This document shows, piece after piece, positions 18,513-27,258 of a DNA stretch of 64,000 bases; within the stretch, counting starts at the first letter, position 1; the number at the start of each line of letters is the position of its first letter. The DNA is from Dyadobacter sp. 50-39 (lineage in GTDB: Bacteria; Bacteroidota; Bacteroidia; Cytophagales; Spirosomataceae). The notes below the pieces were generated by a model. It saw only the letters and a list, made by a program, of their open reading frames with translations, had not been told where the DNA came from and did no database searches. Both the position numbers and the translations under genes were made by a program. Where the stretch lies: contig MKSR01000012.1 of assembly GCA_001898145.1 (NCBI GenBank), positions 186,001 through 250,000 on the forward strand, in the 5' to 3' direction.

Positions 18513-19908
18513 CGTTCTGAACTTTATCTGCTTTGCGTACAATTTTCCGGATCACCTCATCCAGTTCGTCTGCCGACGACCTCACCAGCCCCAGCAAGGT
18601 TTCCGCGGGCATTCCCCCGGCGTCCCCGGTTTGAAGGAGGTCTACCAGCCCCATCAGTCGCGTGAGCGGCGCACGTACCACGTGCGACTGCGTCCAGGTG
18701 ATTTCTCTCAGCTGTTCATTCTGCTGCCGGTACCGCTCATTGCTGATTTCGAGCGCCCTGGATTTCATCACCGCGTCGGTAATATCCCTCGAATTAGCTA
18801 CCACACCGCCCACCGCCGGATCGTCCGTCATATTGGTGGCCGTGGTTACGATCCACCGATATTCTCCCTTGCCGTCCTTGAAGCGAAAGGGCTCAGTCCG
18901 GATCTGCCTGTGCTCGCTGATTTTTAAAAACAATGCCAGCACCGCTTCCCGGTCATCGGGGTGGATCCAGTCGAATGCATTTGTCCCGATAAAAACCTCC
19001 GGCTCGATCCCGAGAATGGGATAGCAGCTTTCGCTGACAAATTGGTAGTTACCTTCCTCGTCCAGGATCGCAATGAGGTCTGCGCCTTCCTGGACCAGTG
19101 CTTTGAACCGCCGCTCGCTCGCCATAAGTTCTCGCTTTTTCTCAAGACGCTCGGTCACGTCGGTGATGACGCACATGTGCAAGCCGGGCAAAATATTGGA
19201 TTTCGAATTGAAACTGCCGTCGATCAGCGTGCCGTCCTTCCGCTGAATCTGCATAAAACCGTTGAGAATTTCACCATTGAGGAAGTTCTTCCATACTACA
19301 TTAAATGGAATTTTGGCCGGCAGTTGCATAAACTCCTTGATGCAGACGCCTTTTAAATCTTCCGTCTCGTATCCCAGCATCCGCCGGGCCGCGTCATTGA
19401 GGTCCGTGCAGCAGCCGTTGTCATCGCAGAGCAATATGGCATCCGATGTATTGTCGTAAATAGCTTTGAATTTTTCTTCTGACCCCCGGCGCTCCTTTTC
19501 CGAAGCGATCCAGGCCGTCACGTCGGTCGCAAGTACCAGTTCTGCCTTCCGACCGCTGATGTACACGATATTGCTCTGTATCAGTACGTCGACAAGCGCC
19601 CCGTTCTTTTTGCGGTGCTTGTACATTCCGGATGTGAATAGCCGCTCGTGCGCTCTGATAACCCTCACCGCCTCCATCACGACCGGAATTTCCTCTTCCG
19701 GCCTGAGTGCCAGAATGGTCATGCTCAGGAATTCTTCCTTTGAGAAACCGTAATGCCGCACGGCCGACTCGTTGACATCGAGAATCCCGTAGGTCTCCAC
19801 GTCGTAAACCCACATAGGCTGCGGGTTGAGCTCAAACAAATCACGGTACATGACCTCCGAAGGCGATGGCCTCCTGTTTTCAAATCCTTCCTGCTGCGCT
19901 GTACTCAT
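18502..19908 (-). CDS. Multi-PAS signalling protein with DHp-like tail, no ATPase domain
   Basis: 468-residue cytoplasmic protein with three PAS domains (about 20-140, 145-260 and 268-385), several with PAC ends such as VITDVTERL and GVVANSRDITDAV. The last 65 or so residues form a helical segment whose SHVVRAPLTRLMGLVDLL resembles a HisKA H box (His in SHVV, then RAPL). The protein stops before any HATPase_c domain, so it cannot phosphorylate itself in cis. It may be phosphorylated by another kinase, dimerise with one, or act as an allosteric sensor. The overlapping receiver gene downstream is the likely partner. No frameshift was found that would restore an ATPase domain; the downstream gene begins at once. 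Confidence 0.82.
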   Translation of the reverse strand: MSTAQQEGFENRRPSPSEVMYRDLFELNPQPMWVYDVETYGILDVNESAVRHYGFSKEEFLSMTILALRPEEEIPVVMEAVRVIRAHERLFTSGMYKHRKKNGALVDVLIQSNIVYISGRKAELVLATDVTAWIASEKERRGSEEKFKAIYDNTSDAILLCDDNGCCTDLNDAARRMLGYETEDLKGVCIKEFMQLPAKIPFNVVWKNFLNGEILNGFMQIQRKDGTLIDGSFNSKSNILPGLHMCVITDVTERLEKKRELMASERRFKALVQEGADLIAILDEEGNYQFVSESCYPILGIEPEVFIGTNAFDWIHPDDREAVLALFLKISEHRQIRTEPFRFKDGKGEYRWIVTTATNMTDDPAVGGVVANSRDITDAVMKSRALEISNERYRQQNEQLREITWTQSHVVRAPLTRLMGLVDLLQTGDAGGMPAETLLGLVRSSADELDEVIRKIVRKADKVQNDGE

Positions 19909-20016
19909 TCATTCAAACCCTCACGGGACTAGGTGCTTTGTAGATGTAATATTACAAATTTAGATTTCTCTCTGGCATAATAATTATCCCGCGACTGCGA
20001 AACAAATAAGAAGTTT

Positions 20017-20538
20017 ATGCGCAGAAACATATTTCTATTACTAACCACCTTGTTTTTCGCTGTCACGAGCTGCGAAAACGCGAATAATCCCGATCCCGGG
20101 GTGATCGGTGAATTGGACAAGCAGTTTATCCTGAATGCGGCTGATGATGCGCTGTTCCAGGTGAATGCGGGACAGGTAGCCGCTGACGGCACCACGCAAA
20201 AGGCGATCCGGGATTTCGGGGAGGAGATGACGGAAGATCACACCCAAGTCGGCCAGGAGTTGCAGAAGCTGGCTGCGGCAAGACAAATACAGCTGCCTAC
20301 CACGCTGTCGGACGAGCGGCAACAGCAGTTGGACAGCCTTTCGATGCGGTCAGGGGCAGGCCTGGACACCCTTTATGCCAACCAGATGGTGGCTACCCAC
20401 GAGCGGATCGTTCATACGCTGGAAATAGAGGGTACGTCGGGAAAAGATGCTGAATTGAAACAATGGGCGTCCGCCCGCCTGCCCGTGGCGCGGCAGTATG
20501 AACAACGCGCCAGGGCCCTGCGGGATTCGCTGAATTAA
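20017..20538 (+). CDS. DUF4142 lipoprotein
   Basis: 173-residue predicted lipoprotein: signal peptide with lipobox AVTSC at about residues 15-19, then an all-helical DUF4142 domain (ferritin-like four-helix style). Recognisable motifs are DKQFILNAADDALFQVNAG, FGEEMTEDHTQVGQEL and YANQMVATHERIV. Function is not established for the family, although members are often stress-induced envelope proteins. It converges with the outer-membrane phosphoesterase gene, the two stops sharing 4 bases. Confidence 0.85.
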   Translation: MRRNIFLLLTTLFFAVTSCENANNPDPGVIGELDKQFILNAADDALFQVNAGQVAADGTTQKAIRDFGEEMTEDHTQVGQELQKLAAARQIQLPTTLSDERQQQLDSLSMRSGAGLDTLYANQMVATHERIVHTLEIEGTSGKDAELKQWASARLPVARQYEQRARALRDSLN

Positions 20539-23500
20539 AACCAGAAGCCGAGCTGTATCGCAATCCGCGGCTTCTCCTCATTTTTTTCCTTCGGGATAAA
20601 TGCCCCCACGGCGATCGTCAGCGCATCGACCGGCGAGAGCCATATGCCGCCGCCGTAGTCATAATGCCATTTTTCCGACGACTCGCCTTCCAGCCAGACG
20701 CGGCCGTAATCGAAACCGCCGAAAATGCCATAGGTAAGCGGCAATGTGGGATTATAGCTGCTTCCGAGGCGCAGACGCAGGTCGGTATCGTGCCAGACCG
20801 AACTTTTTCCGTAAAAGCGCTCGGTACGGTAGCCCCTTAGCCCCAGCTTCCCGCCAATGTTGGGCATCTGAAAAAACTGGAACCCATTGCCGAAATTGAC
20901 GCCGGTACCCACTTGGGTGGCCAGAATAAGGTTTTCCTTCTGGTCGAGGGCCGTATACCAGGCAAACTGCGCCCGGAGGCCGGTGAAATTCTGATCGCTT
21001 TTCAGATCGGTCGTCCAGTTCAGTGCCGCGTTGAAGCGAATACCGGTATGCGGCGAGAACAGGTTGTCGATACTGCTGAAATTGAAGGTAAATCTGGCTC
21101 CGCTGTAATATTTGGTTTTAAAAATATCGTCCGGCAGCCCATTCTCGGAGCTTGTAATGTACCGCCCCGCCGTTGCCTGGATGTCGTTCACTTCAAACAC
21201 CGGCCCCAGCGTAACAAAGCCATTGTGCCCTCCAAAACGCTTTTTAAGGGCCGGATACACATAAAATGCGCTCTGCCGCACGCGGTAGAAATTGGCATCG
21301 TCCACAGGGCGCTCGGTTTCGTTGCCTAGTCCCGCGTAGTTGAACGCATAGCGCGGCCCCCGGTAATAGCTATCGAGGTAAAAGTCGAACTTTTTAAATG
21401 CATTGATAAAATCGCCGGTATAGTTGATTTTGAATCCCTGCGTTCGTACCGCAAAGCTCCCGCCAATGCTCTGCACGGATGCATACGGTTCCTTCTTGAA
21501 CCCATATTTGGTAATATTGGCTGCTCCGCCCAGGAAAAAGCCGTCGTCGGGATTGGCGCCGAGTACCGGAATCGGCAAGGTGATGTCGTAGTTGCTATCG
21601 GCACTGCGGCGGTCATACACATTGAACCGGTAGAGGCTCGTGCGCTTGTCCTTGGTATCCGAACCGGCGATGACGGTGTTATTTTTCAAATCATCATAAA
21701 CCAGCGTCTTCTTCCCGCCGCCGCTCACGCGCGCGCTGTCTGCGAAAACGTCCTTACCCAACCCGCCGATCAGTCGCAGCTTGATGCCTTTCCGGACATC
21801 GCCCTTCACGATAAACTCGTCGTCATCCCCATTTCCGTAAATGTTAATGACGTGCGTGACGGCATTTTCAAAAACACGCTGGAAGTTCTGATGCTTGATA
21901 CGCCCTTCCTTTCCGGTTTCGTACACAGTCACGCGGGTATGCGCGTCGTCGATCCGCTCGATCAGGAAGCGCTCCTGCTCTTCGGTACCGATCACATTCA
22001 CTTCTTTGCTCACAAATTCATAATGCGTGCGTGCGATGTCCATCAAATGCGCCCGGCGTGCTTTCAGGCCTTCGATCATTTTGGGTGCCGCCATTTCGCG
22101 TGCTTTTGCCGGCCAATCACGGAAAGATGCCTCGATTGCCTCGTCGGTGAGGTTTTGCTGAATGTATTTCACCTGCTCCTCCCATTGCTCCCAACTCAGC
22201 TCGTTCAGGAAAGTACGGTCGAAAAGACGGGCACTCCATGTCGTCCATTTCATGCTCTGGATTTCGGGGCCATAGGTTTGAAGTTGCCTCAGGAAAGGCA
22301 ATGTCTGCCGGGCGATATTGGTCAGAAAGCCGTCGTACCGTGAAAAAGCCTGGTCGCGGTCGCGGGGGATTGGGCGGTAAATGATGGTACCATCCTTCTG
22401 TTTGGTCGAAGCCCACGCCCATTGGTCGTCGTGGCGGTCCCAGTCGCCGATGATGAAATCGAGCAGGCGGGTACGGATGGCCCACGGTTCATCGACTTTA
22501 TTTTTACTATTTTCCAGCAATGCCTCCACGAGGTCGGGCGTACTCACGATCTTATCCGGATTCCCGAAGAAATCGGCGTCTTTCCACCTTTTACCGTCGG
22601 CACGCTCTTCCACGAGGTTCATCGTCCCCCCGAAAAGGCTGTTGAAAGTCCCCAGAGCGGGCTGCGCCGGCACATAATACATCCTGGGATTGGTATGGTA
22701 CACATTGATAGCGCCCGCCAATGCCGGCATGTTCAACGGTGCAAACGGGTTGGTGGATAGAAAGTTATCCTCCACCAGATACTGCGCCGCGATCATCTGG
22801 TTAAATGGGAACGGCAGGAACCGGCTCACATCCTTGGTCAGTCCACGCATCGCATACTCCCTACCCTCTTTGTCGCGCAGGCGCAACGAGTTGGTTTGGT
22901 TACCGCCCCCTTGCTTGATCGGAATTACACCACCTTTGTAGGTGTCCATGTCGAGCACTGGGAAGCGGTATTGTTGGAGGTACAAGGGCCTGTAATGCTC
23001 ACCGAGCATGGCTTTGTGTATCTTCCCGATCGGTTTCACCTCATTGCTGACGACAAACTTCGTAGTCGAGTCGGTATGCTGGTTATATTCGGTAAATGCG
23101 ATGGTCGAGTCCGGTATTTCGATCTGCTGCTTATCCTTCACTTTATGCTGGAAAACCAGTTTGGCATCCTTTCCGTCGGGTGCTACTTCCCAGAATTTCG
23201 CCCAAGTCTCACCTGCATCGTAAAAGCTCAATGTGGAAAACCCGAGTTTGGAAGAAGAAAACAGCGATCCTTTCCCCAAGCTCACCGGACTCACCTTCGA
23301 GCCGCTTCCGCTCACCACAAACTCCTGCCCGTCGTTTTCGATCAGCTGCAATGCGTGCTCATGCCCGCTTGCAAAAATGAATTTACCGTTCTTTTTCGCA
23401 CCCGCGAGTACGGCCGTACGCAAGTCCTTGTAATGCTTGTTCGCAACATCCTGCCGCGAGCCGATCGTGGCCCGAAACAATGCACTGAGGCTGCCGAGCA

Positions 23501-24326
23501 CCGGCAGCGGAATGTAGAGCTTCGGGTTCAACTCCGTGAGCGGAAAAATGTGCTGCTTGATGGTAAACCTTCCACCGTGCGGGCCGTAGGTGTAGGGCGG
23601 ATGGTGCATCGCGATCACCACGTGCTTATTACGGTATTTCCGCACCACATTCTCCCACACAAACCGGAACTGCTCCCGGTTCCTGATCTCGCAGCCGTCG
23701 TTGATCTTTTGGTCGCGGTCCCAGTCGGTAAGCCACCATTGCGAATCGGCCACGATCACCACCACATTATCGTTCAGTTCCACCACCTCGGGACCCGAGC
23801 AGCCGTTCAGCGGGAGAAAATAATCTTCATAATCTTCCTTATCCTTCTTCCCGCGGCGCTCGTTGATGTATTTCTGGATGTACTTTTCCTGCCGCTTCAA
23901 TCCCTTCACTCCCCAGCCGCGCCAGTCGTGGTTACCGGGCAGAAAAATGGGGTGGCCTTTGAAATTTTCAAGCGTTTCGAGTTGGGAGTCGATGCGAAAT
24001 TCGGCCACTTTGCGGGCTGCCGAATCCTCTGCCGGCGGCATTCCCGATTCATAAATATTATCCCCTAAAAACAACACGGAGCTGTTTTTGGACTCGGTAC
24101 CGAGTTTGGCTTTCAGGTATTCCAGAACGGGAGCGCGGTTTTCGGGCGAGTCGTTGCCCGCGTCGCCCACCAGGTACATGGTATGTTTCAGTTCCAATGC
24201 CGGATCGGGCGCTACCGATTGCCATTGCGCCCCTTCTTTTGAAAAACGGGTTTTATAGCTCGCGCAGGACGATACGCCTGCCAGAACAATCCCGAATGCG
24301 AGTAAACGGAGTAAATATCTATTCAT
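20535..24326 (-). CDS. Lipoprotein metallophosphoesterase fused to BamA/TamA-type outer-membrane barrel
   Basis: 1263-residue fusion. The signal peptide ends in lipobox GVSSC at about residue 21. A calcineurin-like metallophosphoesterase (about 50-340) has GDAGND, FLGDNIYE, LPGNHDWRG, MHHPPYTYGPHGG and SGHEHAL metal-binding motifs. A long central region (about 340-850) includes a segment, DRHDDQWAWAS, that recalls protein-kinase-like or HipA-like catalytic loops, but I do not assign it. The C-terminus (about 900-1263) is a surface-antigen (D15/BamA-type) beta barrel ending in the aromatic residues LGFWF. An outer-membrane location with the enzyme on one face is inferred. The fusion is known in Bacteroidota genomes; substrate unknown. 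Confidence 0.83.
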   Translation of the reverse strand: MNRYLLRLLAFGIVLAGVSSCASYKTRFSKEGAQWQSVAPDPALELKHTMYLVGDAGNDSPENRAPVLEYLKAKLGTESKNSSVLFLGDNIYESGMPPAEDSAARKVAEFRIDSQLETLENFKGHPIFLPGNHDWRGWGVKGLKRQEKYIQKYINERRGKKDKEDYEDYFLPLNGCSGPEVVELNDNVVVIVADSQWWLTDWDRDQKINDGCEIRNREQFRFVWENVVRKYRNKHVVIAMHHPPYTYGPHGGRFTIKQHIFPLTELNPKLYIPLPVLGSLSALFRATIGSRQDVANKHYKDLRTAVLAGAKKNGKFIFASGHEHALQLIENDGQEFVVSGSGSKVSPVSLGKGSLFSSSKLGFSTLSFYDAGETWAKFWEVAPDGKDAKLVFQHKVKDKQQIEIPDSTIAFTEYNQHTDSTTKFVVSNEVKPIGKIHKAMLGEHYRPLYLQQYRFPVLDMDTYKGGVIPIKQGGGNQTNSLRLRDKEGREYAMRGLTKDVSRFLPFPFNQMIAAQYLVEDNFLSTNPFAPLNMPALAGAINVYHTNPRMYYVPAQPALGTFNSLFGGTMNLVEERADGKRWKDADFFGNPDKIVSTPDLVEALLENSKNKVDEPWAIRTRLLDFIIGDWDRHDDQWAWASTKQKDGTIIYRPIPRDRDQAFSRYDGFLTNIARQTLPFLRQLQTYGPEIQSMKWTTWSARLFDRTFLNELSWEQWEEQVKYIQQNLTDEAIEASFRDWPAKAREMAAPKMIEGLKARRAHLMDIARTHYEFVSKEVNVIGTEEQERFLIERIDDAHTRVTVYETGKEGRIKHQNFQRVFENAVTHVINIYGNGDDDEFIVKGDVRKGIKLRLIGGLGKDVFADSARVSGGGKKTLVYDDLKNNTVIAGSDTKDKRTSLYRFNVYDRRSADSNYDITLPIPVLGANPDDGFFLGGAANITKYGFKKEPYASVQSIGGSFAVRTQGFKINYTGDFINAFKKFDFYLDSYYRGPRYAFNYAGLGNETERPVDDANFYRVRQSAFYVYPALKKRFGGHNGFVTLGPVFEVNDIQATAGRYITSSENGLPDDIFKTKYYSGARFTFNFSSIDNLFSPHTGIRFNAALNWTTDLKSDQNFTGLRAQFAWYTALDQKENLILATQVGTGVNFGNGFQFFQMPNIGGKLGLRGYRTERFYGKSSVWHDTDLRLRLGSSYNPTLPLTYGIFGGFDYGRVWLEGESSEKWHYDYGGGIWLSPVDALTIAVGAFIPKEKNEEKPRIAIQLGFWF

Positions 24327-24344
24327 AGGATGTGAGCATTGGCC

Positions 24345-25211
24345 CTACCGGCCCGATTTTCTGAATTTGAGCACATTCCCGCTGAAAAGGTCGTCGCCTT
24401 CATTGGAAATATAGAGATTGCCCGCATTGTCGAATGCGATGCCTTCCGGCTGTATAAACATGTTGCCGTTCAAATGATGTGCATCCTTCACCCGCCACTG
24501 CCGGTCCGTTACGACTACCAGCTTGTTTACCGCCGAAATGATGTACCATTCCTTGGTCATGGGGTTTCGTGCAATGCCCGACGGCCTGAACCCGCGGGAT
24601 ACCTTGCCCGTAATGGCTTTGATCTCGTCGACATTAATCGAAAATTGGCCAGCGCCCGCGATCAACGAATCGGGCCCGGTTTTCAGGATGTAGCCCGATA
24701 CGCTGTTTTTGGAATCGTCGCCGGGGCAGTTTTTGCAAATGACGAACAACTCGCCGGTGCCTTCGTCGCCGTACATGCCTTCGTATTCCCCTTTGGGCAA
24801 AATCCCTTTCACTTCCGTCACGCCTTCCGGCTCTTCATAAACTGCTTCGGCCATCGGAAGTGTGTAAATAGTGCCATTACTTTTCAGAATGTAGGCACGG
24901 TCGTTGATAATCGAAACATCTTCATAATCACCTTTTTTGCCAAATTTGGCATGCCGTTGCTTCGGAACGTCCCACGCCAGCCGGAACAGTTTGCCGTCCT
25001 CGTCCTGGATCGCGTAAATGGTGTCGCTTTGCCCCTGGTCGAATGTAATGCCCGACACCTCGAAAAGGCTTTCGGGCAGGTTGAATTTCTCAGGCTTATT
25101 CAGGTCATATTCACGGAATTGCTCCTTTTCTTTCTGCGTCGAGTTGCATCCGGCCGTCAGCAAGCCCAGCAATGCAATAGCCGCAAGTACCGGTCGGTAT
25201 TGATTTTTCAT
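24345..25211 (-). CDS. SdiA-regulated-domain-like lipoprotein (beta-propeller)
   Basis: 288 residues. Signal peptide with lipobox LTAGC at about residues 17-21. The rest has propeller-style repeats: FEVSGITFDQ, YAIQDEDGKLFRL, PEGIAFDNAGNLYISNEG. These motifs match the SdiA-regulated (PF06977) and SMP-30-like families, which bind ligands or act as lactonase-like enzymes. No catalytic role can be assigned. Its start codon shares one base with the Ppk1 stop (TGATG), so translation is coupled to polyphosphate kinase. Confidence 0.75.
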   Translation of the reverse strand: MKNQYRPVLAAIALLGLLTAGCNSTQKEKEQFREYDLNKPEKFNLPESLFEVSGITFDQGQSDTIYAIQDEDGKLFRLAWDVPKQRHAKFGKKGDYEDVSIINDRAYILKSNGTIYTLPMAEAVYEEPEGVTEVKGILPKGEYEGMYGDEGTGELFVICKNCPGDDSKNSVSGYILKTGPDSLIAGAGQFSINVDEIKAITGKVSRGFRPSGIARNPMTKEWYIISAVNKLVVVTDRQWRVKDAHHLNGNMFIQPEGIAFDNAGNLYISNEGDDLFSGNVLKFRKSGR

Positions 25212-27247
25212 CAGAATGTCTTTTTAAAATTTTCGACAGCCCCGTTCAGGTACTGGTAAATGGCCTCTTGCGATCGGATGCCCCCGGGCAGCGTCGTCAC
25301 CGGCACATTATGCAGTTGCTCGTCGATCCAAACTGCCTGCACGGTGTCCTCCCATTGCAGGGCGAGGATGTCGGTGAGCTGTTGTTTCAGCTCTTCATGG
25401 TAAATCGGGAAACAAACCTCGATGCGGCGGTAAATGTTGCGGTTCATCCAGTCGGCAGAGCCCATGAATACCTCGGGCTGGCCGTTGTTCCGGAAAATGA
25501 AAACGCGCCCGTGTTCGAGGTAGCGGTCGACAATGCGCTTGATGCGGATGTTTTCGCTCTGTCCGGGGATGCCCGGTACCAGCCTGCAAATGCTCCGCAC
25601 CACGAGGTTTACGGTAATGCCTGCATTGGAAGCTTCGTACAGCTTATTGATCAGGACTTCTTCTTCCAGGTTGTTCAGCTTGATGGTAATGCCGGTCGGC
25701 AAGCCGTTTTTGGCATGCCCGATCTCCCTGTCGATCAGCTCTATAAAACGGTTTTGAAGATTGAATTGCGCGACCAGCAAATGCTCGAAACGCATGACGT
25801 CGATCTTCTCCGGCTTTTTCTTTTTGCTCAAAAACCCAAACAGGAGCTCCGCTTCCTTCAACATCGCGGGATGAGCTGTAAGCAGTATATGGTCGGTGTA
25901 GAAACGGGCTGTACCTTCGTTGAGATTACCCGTAGCGAGCAGGCCCAGGTAGGAGTGCGTTTCATGTTTCCGCTTCACCAATGCCAGCTTGGCATGCACC
26001 TTCAATGCATTCACACTGTGGATGATTTTCACGCCGGCCGATTTCATTTTTTTGGCCCAGCGGATGTTGTTGGCTTCGTCAAACCGCGCTTTCAGCTCGA
26101 CAAGTACCGTCACCTTTTTACCGTTTTTTGCCGCGGTGATGAGCGCATGGGCAATTTTGGAGTCGTGCGCGACCCGGTACATGGTAGTATAAATCTCCTG
26201 TACCGAGCGATCGATGGCTGCTTCGTTGAAAAAACGGAGAATGGTATCGTAGGTCTGGTAAGGCGCGTGAACCATCAGGTCGCGGCGGGTGAGGGCTTCA
26301 AACAGCGTTTCGGGCTCTTCGAAGCCTTCCAGCTGCTCGGCAGCCGGCCAGGCCGGGTACGAGATCGCCGGTGAAGCCACAGGGAGCGACGACAGGTCTT
26401 TCAGGTTATGGTAGCGACCACCTTCCACCAGCGATGCTTTTTTTAAGTCAAAGACATTCACAATGTATTGCAAATGCCGCAGCGATAGCCCCGGCTCGTA
26501 CAGGAACCGCGTAGCCAGGCCGAAATCTCGCTTGCTTAGCTGCTTTTCCACCTGCTCGGCCATATCCTCGCCGTCTTCGTCGAGCAGGTCCAGCTCGGCA
26601 TCGCGGGTAACCTTTACATTGAATGCCTTGATATCCAGCGCATCCGGAAAAAGAATGCCCAGGTTGCAGCGGATGAGGTCTTCCAGAAAAATAATGTACT
26701 CGCCGTCAGGCTGGCTGATTTTCACAAACCGGTCGAGTTGCGGGACCGGAATGTTGACCAATGCTATTTTTTCCTTGTCGCCCGGTAATTCGAGCACCAC
26801 CACGATGTATATCTGGTTGTTTTCAGGAAAAAAGGATGTTTTGTCATTCAGATAAACCGGCTGCAAAAAGCCTGCTATGTGTGTATAGAAATAGCGGCGC
26901 GCAAAAGCGGCAATCTGTTCTGAAATCGATTCTTTGTACAAAAAGTGAATTCCTTGCCTCGCCAATGCAGGAATGACGGATTTCGAGAGAGTGCGGCCGA
27001 ATTCCTCCTGCTGCCGGTTCACCGTTGCCTCGGCTTCGAGGTAGGCGTTGCTCGCGGCATCCTGCATGGCGTTTTTTTGCAGGTACGGCATCCGCACCCG
27101 GTAAAATTCATCCAGGTTGGAAGAATAGATTGACAGAAACCGGATCCGCTCCATCAGCGGGACGGATTCATTAGCCGCCTCCATCAGCACCCTTTCGTTG
27201 AAAGAAAGCCAGCTGATATCCCGGTTGAAATAGCGGAACGCTTCCAT
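25211..27247 (-). CDS. ppk1: Polyphosphate kinase 1
   Basis: 678-residue RNA-degradosome-type polyphosphate kinase, which reversibly makes long-chain polyphosphate from ATP. The N domain begins FNRDISWLSFNERVL and SNLDEFYRVRMP, the classical Ppk1 start. Two phospholipase-D-like halves follow: HAKLALVKR with His418 (the autophosphorylated histidine by alignment to E. coli His435) and EHGRVFIFRN with His579 (matching His592). ATGNLNEGTARFYTD and MGSADWMNRNIYRRIE are further family motifs. It is the second gene of a minus-strand group after the HD-PycTM gene (11 bases) and is followed by the SdiA-regulated-like lipoprotein. The gene is full length. Confidence 0.96.
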   Translation of the reverse strand: MEAFRYFNRDISWLSFNERVLMEAANESVPLMERIRFLSIYSSNLDEFYRVRMPYLQKNAMQDAASNAYLEAEATVNRQQEEFGRTLSKSVIPALARQGIHFLYKESISEQIAAFARRYFYTHIAGFLQPVYLNDKTSFFPENNQIYIVVVLELPGDKEKIALVNIPVPQLDRFVKISQPDGEYIIFLEDLIRCNLGILFPDALDIKAFNVKVTRDAELDLLDEDGEDMAEQVEKQLSKRDFGLATRFLYEPGLSLRHLQYIVNVFDLKKASLVEGGRYHNLKDLSSLPVASPAISYPAWPAAEQLEGFEEPETLFEALTRRDLMVHAPYQTYDTILRFFNEAAIDRSVQEIYTTMYRVAHDSKIAHALITAAKNGKKVTVLVELKARFDEANNIRWAKKMKSAGVKIIHSVNALKVHAKLALVKRKHETHSYLGLLATGNLNEGTARFYTDHILLTAHPAMLKEAELLFGFLSKKKKPEKIDVMRFEHLLVAQFNLQNRFIELIDREIGHAKNGLPTGITIKLNNLEEEVLINKLYEASNAGITVNLVVRSICRLVPGIPGQSENIRIKRIVDRYLEHGRVFIFRNNGQPEVFMGSADWMNRNIYRRIEVCFPIYHEELKQQLTDILALQWEDTVQAVWIDEQLHNVPVTTLPGGIRSQEAIYQYLNGAVENFKKTF

Positions 27248-27258
27248 AGGGTGGCGGA

